A stretch of DNA of 64,000 nucleotides from Spirosoma fluviale. GTDB lineage: Bacteria > Bacteroidota > Bacteroidia > Cytophagales > Spirosomataceae. Below the pieces are notes generated by a model. That model saw only the letters and a program-made list of their open reading frames with translations, ran no database searches and was not told where the DNA came from. The translations under genes and the position numbers were made by a program. The stretch lies in the NCBI RefSeq assembly GCF_900230225.1, contig NZ_OCNH01000002.1, positions 497,844 through 561,843 on the forward strand, written 5' to 3'. Positions 26,634 to 34,538 of this stretch are shown here, one piece after another; the first letter of the stretch is position 1; each line of letters begins with the position of its first letter.

Positions 26634-26792
26634 TTGATAAAACAGTAGGGTATGAATTATCAGACCGTTTGCTTTGCCGCAGGTAACGATGAATTGAGCT
26701 AAAAATATACCTCACAAGCCTTTATTCCGGGGGTATCTTGCCCTAATAGACCGGTTAGCCAGTGTAAGCATCATTCGATCAACAGACAATAA

Positions 26793-28322
26793 CTATTGCC
26801 AGTAAGGCATTTCACCCACTGAAAACAAAACGGTTCGGCCTGTTCCGTCTAATGCCATCGTCATAATCGAACTGGTCCCCTGGTCGGTATTCTCGCTGTT
26901 GATAAAAATGATTTTGCCTCCCGTCGGCGAATATCGGGGGTCGAGATCATTCGTACCCGTTGGCTTATTCGTGTTAAGCAGATTACCAGAATCAAGTGAC
27001 AGATCGCTTACGACGCCCGTAGCAACATTAAGCCGATGAATTCTGGAGTCCAGCTGACGGCCTTTGGCATTCTGAAAAATACTGGCATCCATCGCAAAAA
27101 GCGCCTGCGTTCCGTCAAGCGAGAAGACAGGGTTGCCTATCCGGTTGGCGGGCCTGGCAAGCAGGAGTTTCTGGGTAGTACCCGACGCCGAAATCAGGAT
27201 CAACTCATTGTTGTACAGATTGCCACTAGTGGTGCGGGCAATGAGTTGATTGCTCTGGCTGCTCCAGTCACATCCTGCAAAAAGCCGCCCGTTGGGTGCC
27301 TTAGCTATAGTTCGTAACCCGGTGCCGTCTGTCCGAACGGCGTACAGGTGCTCGTAAGACGGATACACCAGTTCGGTGCCGTCTGGCGACCAGCAAAATG
27401 ATAAATCAGTTCCAGAGAGCCCCCCAATAGGTACATCGGTTACTTGCCGGACATGGCTTCCATCCTGGTCCATAAGGTAGAGGTGAGGTTCAGAATCGCG
27501 GTTCGATATAAAGGCAATCTGTTGGCGGTTGGGGCTTACAATAGGACGCCAGTTGCTGCCTTCCGTTGTGAGTTGCTGAACCGGCTGTTTGTTGCCATTG
27601 CCGGAAAACAATTGGTACATACCCGACACCCGTCGGCAAAAGACATAGCTATACGCAGAGAAAGGCATTGTTCTAAATGACCAGACCGGGCCATTGGTCG
27701 TACTAACTCCATCACTGACGGTAATATGCCAATAGTAGGTTGTGTTGTAAGCCAGACTGGATAGCGCCAGCGAGTCGGCGGTGAGTCCTGTAAAGGACAG
27801 CACATTGGTAATGTCGCCGGCTTTGTACAGCTTGACCTGATACGTTAATGTATCCCGGTTAGGGTCGGTAGCGGCCCATTTGAGCGTAACGGTTGTCGTG
27901 ACCGTAGTGCTACCAGGGGCTGGACTCACGACCGTTGGAGCAGTGGGGGGGCTATTCTGCGATTTATCATCCCGCATCAGTATCGTGAGCACAGACACGT
28001 AACTGACGGTAGCATCGACGGTTGCTAACTCAGTAGCATACCGTTCTTTCGTCACTGTAACGGTATACCGGGTGGGAGGTAAGCTATCGAAACGAAATCG
28101 GCCATCTGCATCGGTTTCTATTAGCTGGCCGGATGGGCTTAGTCGGACCAACGCCTTTTGTACTGGCTGACGGGTTGTACCAAGCAATACCTGACCGCGT
28201 ACCGAACCAAATGTCTGGACGTCGACAAAAGTCGTTTCTGTGCAACTCCCAAGTAAAGAAACAATTGCTAGCAGATTCAGCCAGCCTACTAGACGGCGTA
28301 CAAAAAAATAAGGGTTATTCAT
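26793..28322 (-). CDS. Beta-propeller lipoprotein encoded at the end of the curli operon
   Basis: The 509 residues begin with a signal peptide and lipobox (LLGSC, Cys near 27). Then come a carboxypeptidase-regulatory-like Ig domain (GSVRGQVLLGTTRQPVQKA, about 38-115), an FnIII-like domain (about 125-215, APTVVSPAPGSTT ... FRTM), and a TolB/WD40-like propeller (about 220-509) with repeated S-P-(D/N)-G-x-x-(I/L) blade motifs such as SPDGTELVYPS and SPTGGKIIF. Its start lies 3 nt after the csgG stop, so it is surely co-translated with the curli export genes. A role as accessory or surface anchor is inferred. Confidence 0.85.
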   Translation of the reverse strand: MNNPYFFVRRLVGWLNLLAIVSLLGSCTETTFVDVQTFGSVRGQVLLGTTRQPVQKALVRLSPSGQLIETDADGRFRFDSLPPTRYTVTVTKERYATELATVDATVSYVSVLTILMRDDKSQNSPPTAPTVVSPAPGSTTVTTTVTLKWAATDPNRDTLTYQVKLYKAGDITNVLSFTGLTADSLALSSLAYNTTYYWHITVSDGVSTTNGPVWSFRTMPFSAYSYVFCRRVSGMYQLFSGNGNKQPVQQLTTEGSNWRPIVSPNRQQIAFISNRDSEPHLYLMDQDGSHVRQVTDVPIGGLSGTDLSFCWSPDGTELVYPSYEHLYAVRTDGTGLRTIAKAPNGRLFAGCDWSSQSNQLIARTTSGNLYNNELILISASGTTQKLLLARPANRIGNPVFSLDGTQALFAMDASIFQNAKGRQLDSRIHRLNVATGVVSDLSLDSGNLLNTNKPTGTNDLDPRYSPTGGKIIFINSENTDQGTSSIMTMALDGTGRTVLFSVGEMPYWQ

Positions 28323-28325
28323 GGC

Positions 28326-29759
28326 TTACTTACTCTTTACTCGTTTTGTTAGAGCTGTTGGCTGGCCCTGGCGTAAGCGTCCAAATGAAAGGGTTACCCC
28401 AAAAGATGCCTGCAGAACAAAATCGTTGAATTGCCCCGCCCGCAGTCCGTCAACCTGATCGTTTAACGACTGTTGGTAGTTGAGCATAGACCGGAACCCC
28501 CAGATGCCGTTGGGCGAATATTGGCATCCGATACCGGCATTGATGGTCGCATGTAGCAGGCCTGAAACTCGAAATACCTCATTGGCGCTGCGGTTGGACA
28601 GGATCCCTCCTCCTAAAGTGAAAATGGGCGATAAACGTTGGGTGGGTAAACTGCGCCAGACAAGGCTGCCGTTCAGCATAGTGAAGTTCCCCGAAAACCT
28701 CTGGCCGCAGGCCAGCGTACCGTTTCCGGCATTTACCTGAAGCCCCCAGGCTGGTTTCAGGTACAGATCAGCGGTCACGCCATACGCAGGCCGGATCATG
28801 CTACCAGCATAATCGCCGGAAAAGCGCCACAAAGATGCATATGGCTGAATCGTGAATCGGGGCGTTTTAATTTGGGGTAATTGCATGCCATACACGTCCG
28901 TCTGGCTCATAGTTACCTTTTCGGCATCGTAGCGCTCCAGCTCACTTTTCGCCTGTATAACGTCCTGATCGGACACTGCCCAAAGTCCATCATGGATACC
29001 TTCCAGTACTAAGGCCTGAACGGCTTTTTCAATCGCTTCCGTAACGGCCATCTGCGAGGGCTCGTTTGTCGAAAAGCCAGTTTCAGCTTCCAGGAGTTTT
29101 TTGAAGGTTACGTACCGAAAAATACCGGCATCGACCGACTGGGAAAGAATCGTTTTGGAGGTATAAACCGTTTTCAGGATTTTGCCCGACCGGGTGGCTA
29201 CCGCCCGTAAGTAGACCGTTACCCGGTCCTGACGGTATTGGGTCGACCCACCCGTGGCAAAATACCGTAAACCGGCCCCGCCCGTAATGATATTGGCATC
29301 GTAAGACACAATTCCCCCTTCCAGAATAACCCCGGCAAAAAGCAGAGGTGGAAGGTTCTCCCCCTCTTTGTACTGAGCAACACTGGAGCGGATAATTTTC
29401 CGTTCATTCAACAGGTTACTGACGTTCTCCCGCTCGATGGTGGTGAACCAGCCGCTCTCTTCAAGGGCCTTGAGCAAGATGTTGGTGGTGCCCTGCGATA
29501 CCACGGTTGAGAAGGTGGAGCCCGTTTCCGATAACTTATATTGGCCCGTCTGATCTCGGAACTTATAGACGGCAACGACTACTTTCTCTTTGGCCTTGGG
29601 TAGGTTTCGCAAGGCGGCTGTGGTGGTGGTTTCCTCACCCAGCCGCGCTCGTTGTAAACCCGTGGGCTGGTGGAGGTAGGCAGCACAGCCTGATAAAACC
29701 CACAGGTAACTAAGGGTTGCAATTCGGGAATAGGTAAGTACTGATCGGTAGAATTTCAT
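28326..29759 (-). CDS. csgG: Curli secretion channel CsgG with C-terminal beta-barrel-like extension
   Basis: CsgG is the nonameric outer-membrane lipoprotein pore that exports curlin subunits. From the ATG at 29759 there are 477 residues with a lipobox LSGC (22-25). The CsgG domain fills about 25-265: KVVVAVYKFRDQTGQYK, TNILLKALEESGWFTTIERE, LLNERKIIRSS, ILEGGIVSYDANIITGGAG and the later VTVYLRAVATRSGKIL. E. coli CsgG is 277 residues. Here about 190 extra residues follow, with alternating-strand character ending in DFVLQASFGVTLSFGR, like an outer-membrane barrel. It lies 47 nt after csgF. Confidence 0.93.
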   Translation of the reverse strand: MKFYRSVLTYSRIATLSYLWVLSGCAAYLHQPTGLQRARLGEETTTTAALRNLPKAKEKVVVAVYKFRDQTGQYKLSETGSTFSTVVSQGTTNILLKALEESGWFTTIERENVSNLLNERKIIRSSVAQYKEGENLPPLLFAGVILEGGIVSYDANIITGGAGLRYFATGGSTQYRQDRVTVYLRAVATRSGKILKTVYTSKTILSQSVDAGIFRYVTFKKLLEAETGFSTNEPSQMAVTEAIEKAVQALVLEGIHDGLWAVSDQDVIQAKSELERYDAEKVTMSQTDVYGMQLPQIKTPRFTIQPYASLWRFSGDYAGSMIRPAYGVTADLYLKPAWGLQVNAGNGTLACGQRFSGNFTMLNGSLVWRSLPTQRLSPIFTLGGGILSNRSANEVFRVSGLLHATINAGIGCQYSPNGIWGFRSMLNYQQSLNDQVDGLRAGQFNDFVLQASFGVTLSFGRLRQGQPTALTKRVKSK

Positions 29760-29806
29760 GCATCGATGGAATGATCGCTGGTAGGGCGCAGGTTGTTTGG
29801 CGGCCA

Positions 29807-30232
29807 TCAGAAATAAGGAACCTGAATAGACGTTTCCCCTCCCTGATTGTCGACAATACGGATGTAGATACCGTCATACTCATTCTGAATCGTTACGGTA
29901 AAATCGCCGTATTTGTAGGTTCCCTGCTTAAGCGAGCTGTTCTCGCCAAACTGGTTTTTTAGCAAGTCGCTGGTAATCCGGCTGAGCAGCTGGCGTTGAA
30001 TACTGGTGGATAAGTCGCTGAGCTGGTTGTTGGTTTTGGTCGTGGTAGTCGTCGTTTTTTTTAAGGTTGGATCGGTGAGTCGGTCTTGGGCCTGGGCCGA
30101 ACTAAGCATCCACTGGTAGTTAAAGGTATTTCCGCCAAAAGCCGGATTATTGGGGTGGTACACTAAGGCCTGGGCCTGAGTACTGCCAACTGAAATAAGC
30201 AGCAGCCCCATGAGTCTAATTACTGTTGCCAT
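29807..30232 (-). CDS. csgF: Curli assembly factor CsgF
   Basis: The 141 residues have a signal peptide (GSTQAQA near 16-22). The mature N-terminus LVYHPNNPAFGGNTFN is the strongly conserved CsgF segment that binds inside the CsgG pore; the rest includes a Thr-rich linker and a C-terminal sheet. CsgF couples subunit export to nucleation at the surface. It lies 6 nt after csgE. Confidence 0.95.
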   Translation of the reverse strand: MATVIRLMGLLLISVGSTQAQALVYHPNNPAFGGNTFNYQWMLSSAQAQDRLTDPTLKKTTTTTTKTNNQLSDLSTSIQRQLLSRITSDLLKNQFGENSSLKQGTYKYGDFTVTIQNEYDGIYIRIVDNQGGETSIQVPYF

Positions 30233-30238
30233 GGTCGG

Positions 30239-30760
30239 TTAATGAATTCCTGTGCCTTTCTGATCTTCCGTCTGGAGTTGTTGTTGCGTTTGCTCATACG
30301 AGATAATGTACTGGCGAAGCGTTTCAACGGCATTGAGCGCATATTCTTCGATCAAGTCTATTCGAGCCTGCACAAATTGCTGCCATATTAACTCGTCGTT
30401 GATCGATACTGAAATGATATTGCTGGTGGCCGATGTGGAGGGTAGTTCTTCAATGGTGATGACCCAACTGTCTGTTTCCAAATCCTGTGGTTTTTTACTC
30501 AACTGGCTGGAGTCGGCTGGCATGGTGGGTGCCGGAAGGACAAATGCCCGAAAGAAGCTGTCGTAAAATTCACGGCCAATTTTGGTTCGGGAGTTATCCA
30601 GAATCAGGGTTTGGGGGCCTTGTTCAGAGAGTCGTTCTTCAACCGCTAGGCTCTCCGCATCTTCCTCCGAAGCCGGATCCTGGGCAAAGGCCAGGCAGCC
30701 GCAGAGAAGCATCAACACGACAGTGAACAAATAGTGGGTAGGGTTAAGCCAATAGCGCAT
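30239..30760 (-). CDS. csgE: Curli periplasmic chaperone/gate CsgE
   Basis: The 173 residues run from the ATG at 30760; a TTG 21 nt upstream would extend it implausibly. The signal peptide ends near CLAFAQ. The diagnostic stretch is LILDNSRTKIGREFYDSFF, then the beta-rich core WVITIEELPS and the C-terminal helix VETLRQYIISYEQTQQQ. CsgE caps CsgG from the periplasm and guides curlins to it. The N-terminal acidic linker is longer than in E. coli. It starts 17 nt after the minor curlin gene. Confidence 0.93.
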   Translation of the reverse strand: MRYWLNPTHYLFTVVLMLLCGCLAFAQDPASEEDAESLAVEERLSEQGPQTLILDNSRTKIGREFYDSFFRAFVLPAPTMPADSSQLSKKPQDLETDSWVITIEELPSTSATSNIISVSINDELIWQQFVQARIDLIEEYALNAVETLRQYIISYEQTQQQLQTEDQKGTGIH

Positions 30761-30777
30761 GGCTGTGAATTGCTGGT

Positions 30778-31308
30778 TCAATTGGGCGGAAGCAGTTGTA
30801 TTTTCATGCCACCGGTCTGGTGAATGATCACATGGGACGACGTTGTGATCAGGTTGGCCAGACTACTGATGTGATTGCCATTGCCTTCCTGGATTACCTC
30901 TAGTTGTGCATTGCTGGTGGTTGCGTTAGGCAGTTGAAACACGTTATTACTACCGTCCTGAGTTAGTTGATAGCTGTTATTATCACCCGTTAGCTGTAGC
31001 TCTATTTGATTATCACTTCCGGTAGCATTTTTTTGCAGAGCCTGAAGCTGGTTGCCCATGCCGGTGCTCTGCATGACTACGGTGTTGTTGTTTCCTGCCT
31101 GTTGACTGATCAGCTCGTTACCTCCGCTCGCATTGAATGAAGCCGACAAGGCCGTGCCCGTTAGCGAATGATAAGCCGGGTTTAAATTATTCGTACCGGT
31201 TGAAATGAGGTTTGTTAACTGGGTAACAAAGGCTTCTGAAGTCGTTTGGCAGGCCGCGGCCTGCGCAATAAGAAACAGGCCGAAAAGTAGGAGAATGCAC
31301 GGGCGCAT
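30778..31308 (-). CDS. Minor curlin-repeat protein (second minor curlin)
   Basis: The 176 residues run from the ATG at 31308, which gives a clean signal peptide (RPCILLLFGLFLIAQAAA). About five curlin-type repeats follow, with x-x-Q-x-G-x-x-N-x-x spacing: ISQQAGNNNTVVMQ, IELQLTGDNNSYQLTQDG and LEVIQEGNGNHIS. It resembles CsgB/CsgA but is short and has a hydrophobic tail (IQLLPPN). It lies between the large curlins and csgE. Its 5' part is the source of the head of both chimeric pseudogenes in the array. Confidence 0.85.
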   Translation of the reverse strand: MRPCILLLFGLFLIAQAAACQTTSEAFVTQLTNLISTGTNNLNPAYHSLTGTALSASFNASGGNELISQQAGNNNTVVMQSTGMGNQLQALQKNATGSDNQIELQLTGDNNSYQLTQDGSNNVFQLPNATTSNAQLEVIQEGNGNHISSLANLITTSSHVIIHQTGGMKIQLLPPN

Positions 31309-31351
31309 GAGCAGTAGGATGGCAGGAGAAGAGTAGAGATGGGAATAGGTC

Positions 31352-31407
31352 AGCCTTCGTGTTTTCCTCATTCACTAGTACGGGAAGATGAGGAAAATAC
31401 GAAGGCT
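31352..31407. terminator. Long hairpin after curlin copy 1
   Basis: Arms agccttcgtgttttcctc (31352-31369) and gaggaaaatacgaaggct (31390-31407) pair around a 20-nt loop. The same stem recurs after each of the other two curlin genes. It may attenuate downstream export genes relative to the curlins or protect the curlin mRNA 3' ends. Confidence 0.75.
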
Positions 31408-31434
31408 ACCGAATAGATTGGGGATTAGCGGCTA

Positions 31435-32676
31435 CTATCTGACTACCTGTGTAATTGTAGCTGTATTACCCGTACCAACCTGACTAACCATGGCTAGGTT
31501 GCCAGAGTACCACTCAGGCCAGTAATTGCCCCAGAAGCCCCAGGCTTCGTTGGATTGGGATAAGGTTAGGGTATTCCCGGTACCGGATTGAGTAGCGAAG
31601 GAATCTGATATACCATCAAGCCCCGACAACCTATTTTCAGGACCGTTTTGTGAAATGGTAGCCGCCTGATTTATGCCGGTTTGTTTTAAGCCTGCATAGT
31701 TATGAAAGCCGTTTTGGGTCACGATGGCTACCGAGTTAGCAACCGCATTATCCTCCGTACCTTGTGTAACCTTTGTATAATTGGCATAGCCATTTTGGGT
31801 AACGTCGACTGAACTGCCACTTTCTTCCGAATTAAACTGTTTGATCTGTGCATTATTCCAACTACCTACCTGTGTAACGCCAGCAGTGAGATTGTCACCT
31901 GTTTGACTAATGCTAATAGTCCCAATCCCATTATACCCATTATCGGTAGACGTAGCCGTAGCTAAGTTGTTATTTCCTGTTTGGGAGATGGTAATAAAGT
32001 TTTTAGCATAATTTACTTGTGATACCTTAACATCGTTACTATTCCCCGTCTGCATTACATCTAAAGTGCCCTCAGAGCTTTGCGTTTGTGTTAAGGTGGA
32101 GCTGTTATTATCACCCACCTGCGTTAAGTTCACTATGTTACTACTTACATTGGTTTGTGTAATAACTCCCGTGTTGTCAGAGCCCGTCTGTGCAACAGAA
32201 ACTTTGTTGCCACCACTCTCGTTGCCCGATTGCTCAACGGTGATGGCATTGCTTTGTCCTGACTGAACGACATCAACGGCCATTCCCCCTATACTTACGG
32301 CATCAGATGCATTGGTAGGGGTAGCAGCGGTCGAGTTGGAATAACCAACACCTGATTGAGTCACCGTCGCTGTGTTGCCGAAAATATTATCCGAAGATGT
32401 AGTTGACGATTGATTGATGTTAATGAAGCTGTTTTTAGTACCCTCTGTTTGATTAAGGGTGGCCGATTGTTGGCCGGATGACTGCGTTATGCCACCGTAG
32501 TTATTCGCATTTGCGGTACCTGTTTGAATTAATTTGGCATTTTGGCCAAATCCATTCTGATTAATAACTGCTTCCTGACCTACTCCTATCTGGTTCAGGG
32601 TGGATACATTCGATTGAGCGTATGACATAACGCTCAGGGAAACCAGCAAACTGCTGGTCATAAGTACTGTTTTCAT
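31435..32676 (-). CDS. csgA: Large CsgA-type curlin, copy 1
   Basis: The 413 residues have a signal peptide ending SYAQS. About 18 strand-turn motifs of the form (I/L/V)-x-Q-x-G follow (LNQIGVGQEAVINQNG, VVQSGQSN, ISQTGNNN, VTQNGYANY), the pattern of amyloid-forming curlin subunits. Regular Gln and Asn ladders are visible. Near residue 378 there is an aromatic insert (AWGFWGNYWPEWYSGN) not found in classical CsgA. It is divergent from copies 2 and 3 after residue 50 and ends at the hairpin 31352-31407. Confidence 0.92.
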   Translation of the reverse strand: MKTVLMTSSLLVSLSVMSYAQSNVSTLNQIGVGQEAVINQNGFGQNAKLIQTGTANANNYGGITQSSGQQSATLNQTEGTKNSFININQSSTTSSDNIFGNTATVTQSGVGYSNSTAATPTNASDAVSIGGMAVDVVQSGQSNAITVEQSGNESGGNKVSVAQTGSDNTGVITQTNVSSNIVNLTQVGDNNSSTLTQTQSSEGTLDVMQTGNSNDVKVSQVNYAKNFITISQTGNNNLATATSTDNGYNGIGTISISQTGDNLTAGVTQVGSWNNAQIKQFNSEESGSSVDVTQNGYANYTKVTQGTEDNAVANSVAIVTQNGFHNYAGLKQTGINQAATISQNGPENRLSGLDGISDSFATQSGTGNTLTLSQSNEAWGFWGNYWPEWYSGNLAMVSQVGTGNTATITQVVR

Positions 32677-32728
32677 GTGTGAAACAAAAGTGGATATATG
32701 AATAATGAATCGGGAAATGCCTGTAACG

Positions 32729-32881
32729 GCTACCTTTGGCCTATGGGGCGGCTCCGGCCTCTGGCCTTATTACCTACTGCCGCAGGTGTGTGATGAATAT
32801 CGATCACCTGTGGCCCCGGACCCTGCTGGCTGATTGCGGTTTAAGGAACAGGCCGAAAAGGAGGGCAATGCACGGGCGCAT
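32729..32881 (-). pseudogene. Chimeric minor-curlin fossil, spacer 1
   Basis: Read on the minus strand from the ATG at 32881, the first 13 codons match the start of the minor curlin at 30778-31308 (MRPCI, LLFGLFL). At about 32840 the sequence switches to the tail of the other minor curlin gene (35822-36217), off by one frame. It therefore stops after about 25 codons, although the rest of the tail is still recognisable down to about 32729. It is a dead junction left by tandem duplication. Confidence 0.85.
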
Positions 32882-32925
32882 GAGCAGTAGGGTGACAGCA
32901 AAGGAGTAGAGATGTGAATTGGTTA

Positions 32926-32978
32926 GCCTTCGTGTTTTTCTTAGTTGCTTTATCAAAAACCAAGAAAAACACGAAGGC
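32926..32978. terminator. Long hairpin after curlin copy 2
   Basis: Arms gccttcgtgtttttctt (32926-32942) and aagaaaaacacgaaggc (32962-32978) are perfect reverse complements around a loop of about 19 nt. It is homologous to the hairpins at 31352-31407 and 34474-34534 and starts about 20 nt after the curlin stop. Confidence 0.8.
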
Positions 32979-32998
32979 GGCCGGACATTTAGGGGATA

Positions 32999-34231
32999 CT
33001 ATTGAGCTCTTTGAGTAATTGTAGCAGCGTTGGCATCGCCCTGTTGATTAACAAAAGCCTGATTGCCAATGCCGCTCGTTTCGCTGTTTTGCGTAAGCGT
33101 TAAGGTATTGTAGGTACCCGATTGAGACGCGAAAGACGTTTCACCTTCTACACCCAATAAGCGGTTCCCATTACCGGTTTGAGAGATTTTAGCACCTTGT
33201 CTGTAACCTGTCTGGGACAACTTGATCGAGTTGTCATCGCCGGTTTGGGTCACATTGGCCACTGCGTTATCAACTGAGCGCTCATCCGTACCTTGTATAA
33301 CATTTGTCAAGTTGCGGTTACCATTCTGCAACACGACGACTGAACTGCCCTCTACGCCCGAATTTCGCTGATCGATCACAGCGACATTATCACTATTTTG
33401 GGTAACAGTAGCACTCAAACGGTCGCCTGTCTGCGTAATGGAGGTAGTTGCCCCGTCTGCTGGAGTTTGATTGACCGTGGCCGAATTATCATTCCCCGTC
33501 TGCGTAATTGTTGCGCTGAGCCTCTCACCAGATTGACTAACCGTACCACTGTTGTTATTCCCAACCTGCGTTACGTATATATTGTCTCCCCCGCCCACTA
33601 CTTGAGTTAAGGCAGCGGTATTATTATCTCCAGTTTGCCCTAGATACACGCTGTTATTTCCTCTACCATAAAAATGATCCGCTATACTGGTCTGGGTAAT
33701 ATCGCCCACATTTCCGTTGCCGATCTGCTCAACAGTAATCGGTGAAGTAACAGTTTCTCTTCCGAACTGCGAAATAGTGATCGAATTGCTCTTTCCTGAC
33801 TGAACTACATCAACCACTCCCCCAGGCCCCCTGAGCGCTTCTTCTTTAGTGCGATAGGGCTCATGAACCCAAGTATTAGACCAAATATCCCAGGCCGTCG
33901 CCAAACCAGACTGGGTTACCGTAGCCGTATTGGCTGAACTTTGATCGGAAGCGGCTTCGCCTGCCTGACGAATACTAACGTAGCTGTTTATGGTACCCCC
34001 TATTTGATTGATCGTGGCGGTTTGAGGGCCGCCCGACTGCGTAACAACACCATAGTTGTGGGCATTCCGGTCGCCCGTTTGGTTGATGGCGGCATTCAGC
34101 CCCGATCCCTTCTGGTTGATGGCTGCTTCCTGACCTACTCCTATCTGATTCAGGGTGGATACATTTGACTGAGCGTATGACATAACGCTCAGGGAAACCA
34201 GCAAACAGCTGGTCATAAGTACTGTTCTCAT
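32999..34231 (-). CDS. csgA: Large CsgA-type curlin, copy 2
   Basis: The 410 residues have the same signal peptide type as copy 1 and about 18 (I/L/V)-x-Q-x-G repeat motifs. The first 112 or so residues appear identical to copy 3. Then a Trp-rich, non-repeat insert (AWDIWSNTWVHEPYR) interrupts the repeats near 113-140 and differs from copy 3. The middle and C-terminus are a mosaic of identical and diverged repeats. It ends before the hairpin 32926-32978. Confidence 0.92.
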   Translation of the reverse strand: MRTVLMTSCLLVSLSVMSYAQSNVSTLNQIGVGQEAAINQKGSGLNAAINQTGDRNAHNYGVVTQSGGPQTATINQIGGTINSYVSIRQAGEAASDQSSANTATVTQSGLATAWDIWSNTWVHEPYRTKEEALRGPGGVVDVVQSGKSNSITISQFGRETVTSPITVEQIGNGNVGDITQTSIADHFYGRGNNSVYLGQTGDNNTAALTQVVGGGDNIYVTQVGNNNSGTVSQSGERLSATITQTGNDNSATVNQTPADGATTSITQTGDRLSATVTQNSDNVAVIDQRNSGVEGSSVVVLQNGNRNLTNVIQGTDERSVDNAVANVTQTGDDNSIKLSQTGYRQGAKISQTGNGNRLLGVEGETSFASQSGTYNTLTLTQNSETSGIGNQAFVNQQGDANAATITQRAQ

Positions 34232-34281
34232 GTGTGAAAAAGTGGATATATGAATAACGAATTGGGGAATGCTTGTGAGGT

Positions 34282-34433
34282 CTACTTGTGGCCTACGGGG
34301 CGACTCCGGCGTCTGGCCTTACTGCCTACTGCCGCAGGTGTGTGGTGAATATCGATCACCTGTGGCCCCGGACCCTGCTGGCTGATTGCGGTTTAAGGAA
34401 CAGGCTGAAAAGGAGGGCAATGCACGGGCGCGT
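34282..34433 (-). pseudogene. Chimeric minor-curlin fossil, spacer 2
   Basis: This is the same head-to-tail junction as in spacer 1. The sequence matching the start of the 30778-31308 gene is joined at about 34394 to the tail of the 35822-36217 gene. Its initiator codon has changed from ATG to ACG (34431-34433), so nothing can be made from it. The tail part is almost identical to the intact gene, including its TAG stop at 34282-34284. Confidence 0.85.
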
Positions 34434-34473
34434 GAGCAGTAGGGTGACAGGAAAGGCGTAGAGATGTGAATAG

Positions 34474-34534
34474 GGCAGCCTTCGCGTTTTTCTTATTGGC
34501 TTTACCAACAACGAAGAAAAACACGAAGGCTGCC
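34474..34534. terminator. Long hairpin after curlin copy 3
   Basis: Arms ggcagccttcgcgtttttct (34474-34493) and agaaaaacacgaaggctgcc (34515-34534) pair with one mismatch around a 21-nt loop, 4 nt after the curlin stop. It is the third copy of the post-curlin stem. Confidence 0.8.
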
Positions 34535-34538
34535 GATA

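Noticed and set aside
29760..29807. Longer csgG start overlapping csgF
   Set aside because: It would place 16 non-signal residues before the lipoprotein signal peptide; the ATG at 29759 gives a proper lipobox distance.
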